Shown piece by piece: positions 10,519 to 23,094 of a DNA stretch of 64,000 bases (positions are counted from its first letter, which is position 1; each line of letters starts with the position of its first letter). The position numbers and the translations under genes were made by a program. The DNA is from Ptiloglossa arizonensis (Eukaryota > Arthropoda > Insecta > Hymenoptera > Colletidae), in the NCBI RefSeq assembly GCF_051014685.1, contig NW_027478520.1, positions 1 to 64,000 on the forward strand, read 5' to 3'. A model generated the notes under the pieces. It was not told the DNA's origin, made no database searches, and worked only from the letters and a program-made list of their open reading frames with translations.

Positions 10519-12599
10519 GGTTTCTCAACCATTCCTTAACTTCAAACTCCCATATCTCGCGAACGGATTGACGATCTCGAGAAATTCCTGTTGCATCTGA
10601 AAGTAGAAACTCGCCCGATTACAATGGGGTGTGTACTTTTCCCCTAGTCCATTGCAATTATTGGTTTCGAGTGTCAGACCAGCGAAAATTTTGATGGTTC
10701 CTCAACCATTCCATAACTTCAAACTCCCATATCTCGCGAACGGATTGACGAACTCGAGAAATTCCTCTTGCATCTGAAAGTAGAAACTCGCCCGATTACA
10801 ACGGTATATGTATTTTTCCCCTCGGCAAGAGTACTTATTGGTTTCGAGTATCAGACTTGCGAAAATTTTGATGGTTTCTCAACCATTCCTTAACTTCAAA
10901 CTCCCATATCTCGCGAACGGATTGACGAACTCGAGAAATTCCTGTTGCATCTGAAAGCAGAAACTCGCCCGATTACAACGGTATGTGTATTTTTGCCCTA
11001 GGCAATTGTAGTTATTGTTTTCGAGTATCAGACATGCGAAAATTTTGACGGTTTCTCAACCATTCCTTAACTTCAAACTCCCATATCTTCGGAACGGATT
11101 GACGAACTCGAGAAATTCCTGTTGCATCTGAAAGTAGAAACTCTCCCGATTACAACGGTATGTGTATTTTTGCACTAGGCAATAGCAGTTATTGGTTTCG
11201 AGTATCAGGCTTGCGAAAATTTTGATGGTTTCTCAACCATTCCGTAACTTCAAACTCCCATATCTCGCGAACGGATTGACGAACTCGAGAAATTCTTGTT
11301 GCATCTGACAGCAGAATCTCGCCCGATTACAATGGCATGTCTATTTTTGCCCTGTGCCATAGAAGTTATTGGTTTCGAGTATCAGACTTGCGAAAATTTT
11401 GATGGTTTCTCAACCATTCCGTAACTTCAAACTCCCATATCTCGCGAACGGATTGACGAACTCGAGAAATTCCTGTTGCATCTGAAAGCAGAAACTCGCC
11501 CGATTACAATGGGGTGTGTACTTTTCCCCTAGGCCATTCCAGTTATTGGTTTCGAGTATCAGACCAGCGAACATTTTGATGGTTTCTCAACCATTCCTTA
11601 ATTTCAAACTCCCATATCTAGCGAACGGATTGACGAACTCGAGAAATTCCTTTTGCATCTGAAAGTAGAAACTCGCCCGATTACAATGGTGTGTGTATTT
11701 TTGCCCTAGGATAAAGTAGTTATTGGTTTCGAGTATCAGACTTACTAAAATTTTGATGGTTTCTCAACCAATCCGTAACTTCAAACTCCCATATCTCGCG
11801 AACGGATTGACGAACTCGAGAAATTCCTGTTGCATCTGAAAGCAGAAACTCGATCGATTACAACGGTATGTGTATTTTTGCCCTAGGCAATAGTAGTTAT
11901 TGGTTTCGAGTATCAGACTTGCGAAATATTGATGATTTCTCAACCATTCCTTAATTTCAAACTGCCATATCTAGCGAACGGATTGACGAACTCGAGAAAT
12001 TCCTTTTGCATCTGAAAGTAGAAACTCGCCCGATTACAATGGTGTGTGTATTTTTGCCCTAGGGCAAAGTAGTTATTGGTTTCGAGTATCAGACTTACTA
12101 AAATTTTGATGGTTTCTCAACCAATCCGTAACTTCAAACTCCCATATTTCGCGAACGGATTGACGAACTCGAGAAATTCCTGTTGCATCTGAAAGCAGAA
12201 ACTCGATCGATTACAACGGTATGTGTATTTTTGCCCTAGGCAATAGTAGTTATTGGTTTCGAGTATCAGACTTGCGAAATATTGATGATTTCTCAACCAT
12301 TCCTTAACTTCAAACTCCCATATCTCGCGAACGGATTACCAACTCGAGAAATTCCAGTTGCATCTGAAAGTATAATCTCGCCCGATTACAATGCTATGTG
12401 TATTTTTGCCCTAGGACAAAGTAGTTATTGGTTTCGAGTATCAGACTTACTAAAATTTTGATGGTTTCTCAACCAATCCGTAACTTCAAACTCCCATATC
12501 TCGCGAACGGATTGACGATCTCGAGAAATTCCTGTTGCATCTGAAAGTAGAAACTCGCCCGATTACAATGCTATGTGTATTTTTGCCCTAGGCAATAGC
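10125..12599. repeat. 14-monomer HOR unit (2,475 bp), copy 1
   Basis: Repeats at an offset of 2,475 bp (14 x 177 minus 3). Left limit set by a at 10,124 against c at 12,599. Marks: ttttggatgg, aatggggtgtgtac, catctgacagcag with atggcatgtct, then an internal near-duplicate of two monomers at about 11,590-11,940 and 11,940-12,295 built around tctagcgaacgg and gacttactaaaattttg. The first appearance of the gacttactaaaa monomer type in clean sequence is here, near 11,732. Confidence 0.88.
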
Positions 12600-15074
12600 A
12601 GTTATTGGTTTCGAGTATCAGACTTGCGAAAATTTTGATGGTTTCTCAACCATTCCTTAACTTCAAACTCCCATATCTCGCGAACGGATTACCAACTCGA
12701 GAAATTCCAGTTGCATCTGAAAGCATAATCTCGCCCGATTACAATGCTATGTGTATTTTTGCCCTAGGCCATAGCAGTTATTGGTTTCGAGCATCAGACT
12801 TGCGAAAATTTTGATGGTTTCTCAACCATTCCTTAAATTCAAACTCCCATATATCGCGAACGGATTGACGATCTCGAGAAATTCCTGTTGCATCTGAAAG
12901 TAGAAACTCGCCCGATTACAATGTTATGTGTATTTTTGCCCTAGGCAATAGCAGTTATTGGTTTCGAGCATCAGACTTGCGAAAATTTTGGATGGTTTCT
13001 CAACCATTCCTTAACTTCAAACTCCCATATCTCGCGAACGGATTGACGATCTCGAGAAATTCCTGTTGCATCTGAAAGTAGAAACTCGCCCGATTACAAT
13101 GGGGTGTGTACTTTTCCCCTAGTCCATTGCAATTATTGGTTTCGAGTGTCAGACCAGCGAAAATTTTGATGGTTCCTCAACCATTCCATAACTTCAAACT
13201 CCCATATCTCGCGAACGGATTGACGAACTCGAGAAATTCCTCTTGCATCTGAAAGTAGAAACTCGCCCGATTACAACGGTATATGTATTTTTCCCCTCGG
13301 CAAGAGTACTTATTGGTTTCGAGTATCAGACTTGCGAAAATTTTGATGGTTTCTCAACCATTCCTTAACTTCAAACTCCCATATCTCGCGAACGGATTGA
13401 CGAACTCGAGAAATTCCTGTTGCATCTGAAAGCAGAAACTCGCCCGATTACAACGGTATGTGTATTTTTGCCCTAGGCAATTGTAGTTATTGTTTTCGAG
13501 TATCAGACATGCGAAAATTTTGACGGTTTCTCAACCATTCCTTAACTTCAAACTCCCATATCTTCGGAACGGATTGACGAACTCGAGAAATTCCTGTTGC
13601 ATCTGAAAGTAGAAACTCTCCCGATTACAACGGTATGTGTATTTTTGCACTAGGCAATAGCAGTTATTGGTTTCGAGTATCAGGCTTGCGAAAATTTTGA
13701 TGGTTTCTCAACCATTCCGTAACTTCAAACTCCCATATCTCGCGAACGGATTGACGAACTCGAGAAATTCTTGTTGCATCTGACAGCAGAATCTCGCCCG
13801 ATTACAATGGCATGTCTATTTTTGCCCTGTGCCATAGAAGTTATTGGTTTCGAGTATCAGACTTGCGAAAATTTTGATGGTTTCTCAACCATTCCGTAAC
13901 TTCAAACTCCCATATCTCGCGAACGGATTGACGAACTCGAGAAATTCCTGTTGCATCTGAAAGCAGAAACTCGCCCGATTACAATGGGGTGTGTACTTTT
14001 CCCCTAGGCCATTCCAGTTATTGGTTTCGAGTATCAGACCAGCGAACATTTTGATGGTTTCTCAACCATTCCTTAATTTCAAACTCCCATATCTAGCGAA
14101 CGGATTGACGAACTCGAGAAATTCCTTTTGCATCTGAAAGTAGAAACTCGCCCGATTACAATGGTGTGTGTATTTTTGCCCTAGGATAAAGTAGTTATTG
14201 GTTTCGAGTATCAGACTTACTAAAATTTTGATGGTTTCTCAACCAATCCGTAACTTCAAACTCCCATATCTCGCGAACGGATTGACGAACTCGAGAAATT
14301 CCTGTTGCATCTGAAAGCAGAAACTCGATCGATTACAACGGTATGTGTATTTTTGCCCTAGGCAATAGTAGTTATTGGTTTCGAGTATCAGACTTGCGAA
14401 ATATTGATGATTTCTCAACCATTCCTTAATTTCAAACTGCCATATCTAGCGAACGGATTGACGAACTCGAGAAATTCCTTTTGCATCTGAAAGTAGAAAC
14501 TCGCCCGATTACAATGGTGTGTGTATTTTTGCCCTAGGGCAAAGTAGTTATTGGTTTCGAGTATCAGACTTACTAAAATTTTGATGGTTTCTCAACCAAT
14601 CCGTAACTTCAAACTCCCATATTTCGCGAACGGATTGACGAACTCGAGAAATTCCTGTTGCATCTGAAAGCAGAAACTCGATCGATTACAACGGTATGTG
14701 TATTTTTGCCCTAGGCAATAGTAGTTATTGGTTTCGAGTATCAGACTTGCGAAATATTGATGATTTCTCAACCATTCCTTAACTTCAAACTCCCATATCT
14801 CGCGAACGGATTACCAACTCGAGAAATTCCAGTTGCATCTGAAAGTATAATCTCGCCCGATTACAATGCTATGTGTATTTTTGCCCTAGGACAAAGTAGT
14901 TATTGGTTTCGAGTATCAGACTTACTAAAATTTTGATGGTTTCTCAACCAATCCGTAACTTCAAACTCCCATATCTCGCGAACGGATTGACGATCTCGAG
15001 AAATTCCTGTTGCATCTGAAAGTAGAAACTCGCCCGATTACAATGCTATGTGTATTTTTGCCCTAGGCAATAGC
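12600..15074. repeat. 14-monomer HOR unit (2,475 bp), copy 2
   Basis: Tandem partner of 10,125-12,599; the order of diagnostic monomers is identical, including ccctaggataaagtag at about 14,180 matching 11,705. The match ends at 15,091 (gagcatcag against gagtatcag at 12,616). Confidence 0.88.
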
Positions 15075-17436
15075 AGTTATTGGTTTCGAGCATCAGACTT
15101 GCGAAAATTTTGGATGGTTTCTCAACCATTCCTTAACTTCAAACTCCCATATCTCGCGAACGGATTGACGATCTCGAGAAATTCCTGTTGCATCTGACAG
15201 CAGAATCTCGCCCGATTACAATGGCATGTCTATTTTTGCCCTGTGCCATAGAAGTTATTGGTTTCGAGTATCAGACTTGCGAAAATTTTGATGGTTTCTC
15301 AACCATTCCGTAACTTCAAACTCCCATATCTCGCGAACGGATTGACGAACTCGAGAAATTCCTGTTGCATCTGAAAGCAGAAACTCGCCCGATTACAATG
15401 GGGTGTGTACTTTTCCCCTAGGCCATTCCAGTTATTGGTTTCGAGTATCAGACCAGCGAACATTTTGATGGTTTCTCAACCATTCCTTAATTTCAAACTG
15501 CCATATCTAGCGAACGGATTGACGAACTCGAGAAATTCCTTTTGCATCTGAAAGTAGAAACTCGCCCGATTACAATGGTGTGTGTATTTTTGCCCTAGGG
15601 CAAAGTAGTTATTGGTTTCGAGTATCAGACTTACTAAAATTTTGATGGTTTCTCAACCAATCCGTAACTTCAAACTCCCATATTTCGCGAACGGATTGAC
15701 GAACTCGAGAAATTCCTGTTGCATCTGAAAGCAGAAACTCGATCGATCACAACGGTATGTGTATTTTTGCCCTAGGCAATAGTAGTTATTGGTTTCGAGT
15801 ATCAGACTTGCGAAATATTGATGATTTCTCAACCATTCCTTAACTTCAAACTCCCATATCTCGCGAACGGATTACCAACTCGAGAAATTCCAGTTGCATC
15901 TGAAAGTATAATCTCGCCCGATTACAATGCTATGTGTATTTTTGCCCTAGGACAAAGTAGTTATTGGTTTCGAGTATCAGACTTACTAAAATTTTGATGG
16001 TTTCTCAACCAATCCGTAACTTCAAACTCCCATATCTCGCGAACGGATTGACGATCTCGAGAAATTCCTGTTGCATCTGAAAGTAGAAACTCGCCCGATT
16101 ACAATGCTATGTGTATTTTTGCCCTAGGCAATAGCAGTTATTGGTTTCGAGCATCAGACTTGCGAAAATTTTGGATGGTTTCTCAACCATTCCTTAACTT
16201 CAAACTCACATATCTCGCGAACGGATTGACGATCTCGAGAAATTCCTGTTGCATCTGAAAGTAGAAACTCGCCCGATTACAATGGGGTGTGTACTTTTCC
16301 CCTAGGCCATTCCAGTTATTGGTTTCGAGTATCAGACCAGCGAACATTTTGATGGTTTCTCAACCATTCCTTAATTTCAAACTCCCATATCTAGCGAACG
16401 GATTGACGAACTCGAGAAATTCCTTTTGCATCTGAAAGTAGAAACTCGCCCGATTACAATGGTGTGTGTATTTTTGCCCTAGGACAAAGTAGTTATTGGT
16501 TTCGAGTATCAGACTTACTAAAATTTTGATGGTTTCTCAACCAATCCGTAACTTCAAACTCCCATATCTCGCGAACGGATTGACGAACTCGAGAAATTCC
16601 TGTTGCATCTGAAAGCAGAAACTCGATCGATTACAACGGTATGTGTATTTTTGCCCTAGGCAATAGTAGTTATTGGTTTCGAGTATCAGACTTGCGAAAT
16701 ATTGATGATTTCTCAACCATTCCTTAATTTCAAACTGCCATATCTAGCGAACGGATTGACGAACTCGAGAAATTCCTTTTGCATCTGAAAGTAGAATCTC
16801 GCCCGATTACAATGGTGTGTGTATTTTTGCCCTAGGGCAAAGTAGTTATTGGTTTCGAGTATCAGACTTACTAAAATTTTGATGGTTTCTCAACCAATCC
16901 GTAACTTCAAACTCCCATATTTCGCGAACGGATTGACGAACTCGAGAAATTCCTGTTGCATCTGAAAGCAGAAACTCGATCGATTACAACGGTATGTGTA
17001 TTTTTGCCCTAGGCAATAGTAGTTATTGGTTTCGAGTATCAGACTTGCGAAATATTGATGATTTCTCAACCATTCCTTAACTTCAAACTCCCATATCTCG
17101 CGAACGGATTACCAACTCGAGAAATTCCAGTTGCATCTGAAAGTATAATCTCGCCCGATTACAATGCTATGTGTATTTTTGCCCTAGGACAAAGTAGTTA
17201 TTGGTTTCGAGTATCAGACTTACTAAAATTTTGATGGTTTCTCAACCAATCCGTAACTTCAAACTCCCATATCTCGCGAACGGATTGACGATCTCGAGAA
17301 ATTCCTGTTGCATCTGAAAGTAGAAACTCGCCCGATTACAATGCTATGTGTATTTTTGCCCTAGGCAATAGCAGTTATTGGTTTCGAGCATCAGACTTGC
17401 GAAAATTTTGGATGGTTTCTCAACCATTCCTTAACT
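15075..17436. repeat. Rearranged mosaic of 14-mer-type monomers
   Basis: Pieces of the preceding HOR in a new order. From about 15,190 to 15,490 the sequence follows 13,775-14,075 (offset about 8 monomers). It then switches to follow 14,430-15,110 (offset about 6 monomers), as if two monomers were skipped. At 16,203 caaactcacatatctcg appears, a variant also found at 18,148 and 20,977. From 16,300 to 17,410 the order resembles the corresponding part of the 16-mer unit downstream. Confidence 0.75.
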
Positions 17437-20265
17437 TCAAACTGCCATATCTAGCGAACGGATTGACGAACTCGAGAAATTCCTTTTGCATCTGAAAGTA
17501 GAAACTCGCCCGATTACAATGGTGTGTGTATTTTTGCCCTAGGGCAAAGTAGTTATTGGTTTCGAGTATCAGACTTACTAAAATTTTGATGGTTTCTCAA
17601 CCAATCCGTAACTTCAAACTCCCATATTTCGCGAACGGATTGACGAACTCGAGAAATTCCTGTTGCATCTGAAAGCAGAAACTCGATCGATTACAACGGT
17701 ATGTGTATTTTTGCCCTAGGCAATAGTAGTTATTGGTTTCGAGTATCAGACTTGCGAAATATTGATGATTTCTCAACCATTCCTTAACTTCAAACTCCCA
17801 TATCTCGCGAACGGATTACCAACTCGAGAAATTCCAGTTGCATCTGAAAGTATAATCTCGCCCGATTACAATGCTATGTGTATTTTTGCCCTAGGACAAA
17901 GTAGTTATTGGTTTCGAGTATCAGACTTACTAAAATTTTGATGGTTTCTCAACCAATCCGTAACTTCAAACTCCCATATCTCGCGAACGGATTGACGATC
18001 TCGAGAAATTCCTGTTGCATCTGAAAGTAGAAACTCGCCCGATTACAATGCTATGTGTATTTTTGCCCTAGGCAATAGCAGTTATTGGTTTCGAGCATCA
18101 GACTTGCGAAAATTTTGGATGGTTTCTCAACCATTCCTTAACTTCAAACTCACATATCTCGCGAACGGATTGACGATCTCGAGAAATTCCTGTTGCATCT
18201 GAAAGTAGAAACTCGCCCGATTACAATGGGGTGTGTACTTTTCCCCTAGTCCATTGCAATTATTGGTTTCGAGTGTCAGACCAGCGAAAATTTTGATGGT
18301 TCCTCAACCATTCCATAACTTCAAACTCCCATATCTCGCGAACGGATTACCAACTCGAGAAATTCCAGTTGCATCTGAAAACATAATCTCGCCCGATTAC
18401 AATGCTATGTGTATTTTTGCCCTAGGCCATAGCAGTTATTGGTTTCGAGTATCAGACTTGCGAAAATTTTGATGGTTTCTCAACCATTCCTTAACTTCAA
18501 ACTCCCATATCTCGCGAACGGATTGACGATCTCGAGAAATTCCTGTTGCATCTGAAAGTAGAAACTCGCCCGATTACAATGGGGTGTGTACTTTTCCCCT
18601 AGTCCATTCCAATTATTGGTTTCGAGTGTCAGACCAGCGAAAATTTTGATGGTTCCTCAACCATTCCATAACTTCAAACTCCCATATCTCGCGAACGGAT
18701 TGACGAACTCGAGAAATTCCTCTTGCATCTGAAAGTAGAAACTCGCCCGATTACAGCGGTATATGTATTTTTCCCCTCGGCAAGAGTACTTATTGGTTTC
18801 GAGTATCAGACTTGCGAAAATTTTGATGGTTTCTCAACCATTCCTTAACTTCAAACTCCCATATCTCGCGAACGGATTGACGAACTCGCGAAATTCCTGT
18901 TGCATCTGAAAGTAGAAACTCGCCCGAATACAACGGTATGTGTATTTTTGCCCTAGGCAATAGAAGTTATTGGTTTCGAGTATCAGACCTGCGAAAATTT
19001 TGATGGTTTCTCAACCATTCCGTAACTTCAAACTCCCATATCTCGCGAACGGATTGACGAACTCGAGAAATTCCTGTTGCATCTGAAAGCAGAAACTCGC
19101 CCGATTACAACGGCATGTGTATTTTTGCCCTGGGCCATAGTAGTTATTGGTTTCGAGTATCAGACTTGCGAAAATTTTGACGGTTTCTCAACCATTCGTT
19201 AACTTCAAACTCCCATATCTCGCGAACGGATTGACGAACTCGAGAAATTCCTTTTGCATCTGAAAGTAGAAACTCGCCCGATTACAACGGTATATGTATT
19301 TTTCCCCTCGGCAAGAGTACTTATTGGTTTCGTGTATCAGACTTGCGAAAATTTTGATGGTTTCTCAACCATTCCTTAACTTCAAACTCCCATATCTCGC
19401 GAACGGATTGACGAACTCGAGAAATTCCTGTTGCATCTGAAAGTAGAAACACGCCCGAATACAACGGTATGTGTATTTTTGCACTAGGCAATAGAAGTTA
19501 TTGGTTTCGAGTATCAGGCTTGCGAAAATTTTGATGGTTTCTCAACCATTCCGTAACTTCAAACTCCCATATCTCGCGAACGGATTGACGAACTCGAGAA
19601 ATTCTTGTTGCATCTGACAGCAGAATCTCGCCCGATTACAATGGCATGTCTATTTTTGCCCTGTGCCATAGAAGTTATTGGTTTCGAGTATCAGACTTGC
19701 GAAAATTTTGATGGTTTCTCAACCATTCCGTAACTTCAAACTCCCATATCTCGCGAACGGATTGACGAACTCGAGAAATTCCTGTTGCATCTGAAAGCAG
19801 AAACTCGCCCGATTACAATGGGGTGTGTACTTTTCCCCTAGGCCATTCCAGTTATTGGTTTCGAGTATCAGACCAGCGAACATTTTGATGGTTTCTCAAC
19901 CATTCCTTAATTTCAAACTCCCATATCTAGCGAACGGATTGACGAACTCGAGAAATTCCTTTTGCATCTGAAAGTAGAAACTCGCCCGATTACAATGGTG
20001 TGTGTATTTTTGCCCTAGGACAAAGTAGTTATTGGTTTCGAGTATCAGACTTACTAAAATTTTGATGGTTTCTCAACCAATCCGTAACTTCAAACTCCCA
20101 TATCTCGCGAACGGATTGACGAACTCGAGAAATTCCTGTTGCATCTGAAAGCAGAAACTCGATCGATTACAACGGTATGTGTATTTTTGCCCTAGGCAAT
20201 AGTAGTTATTGGTTTCGAGTATCAGACTTGCGAAATATTGATGATTTCTCAACCATTCCTTAATT
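17437..20265. repeat. 16-monomer HOR unit (2,829 bp), copy 1
   Basis: Repeats with an offset of 2,829 bp (16 x 177 minus 3). The left border at 17,437 is a hybrid, ttaacttcaaactgcc, where the other copies have ttaatttcaaactgcc. Internally 17,445-18,140 also matches 16,735-17,435 at 4 monomers. Only one difference to copy 2 was found inside, g at 18,756 against a at 21,585. Confidence 0.88.
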
Positions 20266-23094
20266 TCAAACTGCCATATCTAGCGAACGGATTGACGAAC
20301 TCGAGAAATTCCTTTTGCATCTGAAAGTAGAAACTCGCCCGATTACAATGGTGTGTGTATTTTTGCCCTAGGGCAAAGTAGTTATTGGTTTCGAGTATCA
20401 GACTTACTAAAATTTTGATGGTTTCTCAACCAATCCGTAACTTCAAACTCCCATATTTCGCGAACGGATTGACGAACTCGAGAAATTCCTGTTGCATCTG
20501 AAAGCAGAAACTCGATCGATTACAACGGTATGTGTATTTTTGCCCTAGGCAATAGTAGTTATTGGTTTCGAGTATCAGACTTGCGAAATATTGATGATTT
20601 CTCAACCATTCCTTAACTTCAAACTCCCATATCTCGCGAACGGATTACCAACTCGAGAAATTCCAGTTGCATCTGAAAGTATAATCTCGCCCGATTACAA
20701 TGCTATGTGTATTTTTGCCCTAGGACAAAGTAGTTATTGGTTTCGAGTATCAGACTTACTAAAATTTTGATGGTTTCTCAACCAATCCGTAACTTCAAAC
20801 TCCCATATCTCGCGAACGGATTGACGATCTCGAGAAATTCCTGTTGCATCTGAAAGTAGAAACTCGCCCGATTACAATGCTATGTGTATTTTTGCCCTAG
20901 GCAATAGCAGTTATTGGTTTCGAGCATCAGACTTGCGAAAATTTTGGATGGTTTCTCAACCATTCCTTAACTTCAAACTCACATATCTCGCGAACGGATT
21001 GACGATCTCGAGAAATTCCTGTTGCATCTGAAAGTAGAAACTCGCCCGATTACAATGGGGTGTGTACTTTTCCCCTAGTCCATTGCAATTATTGGTTTCG
21101 AGTGTCAGACCAGCGAAAATTTTGATGGTTCCTCAACCATTCCATAACTTCAAACTCCCATATCTCGCGAACGGATTACCAACTCGAGAAATTCCAGTTG
21201 CATCTGAAAACATAATCTCGCCCGATTACAATGCTATGTGTATTTTTGCCCTAGGCCATAGCAGTTATTGGTTTCGAGTATCAGACTTGCGAAAATTTTG
21301 ATGGTTTCTCAACCATTCCTTAACTTCAAACTCCCATATCTCGCGAACGGATTGACGATCTCGAGAAATTCCTGTTGCATCTGAAAGTAGAAACTCGCCC
21401 GATTACAATGGGGTGTGTACTTTTCCCCTAGTCCATTCCAATTATTGGTTTCGAGTGTCAGACCAGCGAAAATTTTGATGGTTCCTCAACCATTCCATAA
21501 CTTCAAACTCCCATATCTCGCGAACGGATTGACGAACTCGAGAAATTCCTCTTGCATCTGAAAGTAGAAACTCGCCCGATTACAACGGTATATGTATTTT
21601 TCCCCTCGGCAAGAGTACTTATTGGTTTCGAGTATCAGACTTGCGAAAATTTTGATGGTTTCTCAACCATTCCTTAACTTCAAACTCCCATATCTCGCGA
21701 ACGGATTGACGAACTCGCGAAATTCCTGTTGCATCTGAAAGTAGAAACTCGCCCGAATACAACGGTATGTGTATTTTTGCCCTAGGCAATAGAAGTTATT
21801 GGTTTCGAGTATCAGACCTGCGAAAATTTTGATGGTTTCTCAACCATTCCGTAACTTCAAACTCCCATATCTCGCGAACGGATTGACGAACTCGAGAAAT
21901 TCCTGTTGCATCTGAAAGCAGAAACTCGCCCGATTACAACGGCATGTGTATTTTTGCCCTGGGCCATAGTAGTTATTGGTTTCGAGTATCAGACTTGCGA
22001 AAATTTTGACGGTTTCTCAACCATTCGTTAACTTCAAACTCCCATATCTCGCGAACGGATTGACGAACTCGAGAAATTCCTTTTGCATCTGAAAGTAGAA
22101 ACTCGCCCGATTACAACGGTATATGTATTTTTCCCCTCGGCAAGAGTACTTATTGGTTTCGTGTATCAGACTTGCGAAAATTTTGATGGTTTCTCAACCA
22201 TTCCTTAACTTCAAACTCCCATATCTCGCGAACGGATTGACGAACTCGAGAAATTCCTGTTGCATCTGAAAGTAGAAACACGCCCGAATACAACGGTATG
22301 TGTATTTTTGCACTAGGCAATAGAAGTTATTGGTTTCGAGTATCAGGCTTGCGAAAATTTTGATGGTTTCTCAACCATTCCGTAACTTCAAACTCCCATA
22401 TCTCGCGAACGGATTGACGAACTCGAGAAATTCTTGTTGCATCTGACAGCAGAATCTCGCCCGATTACAATGGCATGTCTATTTTTGCCCTGTGCCATAG
22501 AAGTTATTGGTTTCGAGTATCAGACTTGCGAAAATTTTGATGGTTTCTCAACCATTCCGTAACTTCAAACTCCCATATCTCGCGAACGGATTGACGAACT
22601 CGAGAAATTCCTGTTGCATCTGAAAGCAGAAACTCGCCCGATTACAATGGGGTGTGTACTTTTCCCCTAGGCCATTCCAGTTATTGGTTTCGAGTATCAG
22701 ACCAGCGAACATTTTGATGGTTTCTCAACCATTCCTTAATTTCAAACTCCCATATCTAGCGAACGGATTGACGAACTCGAGAAATTCCTTTTGCATCTGA
22801 AAGTAGAAACTCGCCCGATTACAATGGTGTGTGTATTTTTGCCCTAGGACAAAGTAGTTATTGGTTTCGAGTATCAGACTTACTAAAATTTTGATGGTTT
22901 CTCAACCAATCCGTAACTTCAAACTCCCATATCTCGCGAACGGATTGACGAACTCGAGAAATTCCTGTTGCATCTGAAAGCAGAAACTCGATCGATTACA
23001 ACGGTATGTGTATTTTTGCCCTAGGCAATAGTAGTTATTGGTTTCGAGTATCAGACTTGCGAAATATTGATGATTTCTCAACCATTCCTTAATT
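20266..23094. repeat. 16-monomer HOR unit (2,829 bp), copy 2
   Basis: Tandem partner of 17,437-20,265. It contains the same order of markers: caaactcacatatctcg, aatggggtgtgtac, catctgaaaacataatctc, cgaactcgcgaaattcc, gcactaggcaatagaag, catctgacagcag and the gacttactaaaa monomers. Confidence 0.88.

Noticed and set aside
6773..21301. Repeated 69-79 codon plus-strand frames (for example 7,832-8,041, 10,130-10,339, 12,605-12,814, 18,233-18,472)
   Set aside because: Each is a little over one monomer in translation and recurs only because the monomer recurs. They occur where gattaccaactcgag shifts the frame by one base. No independent evidence of coding.
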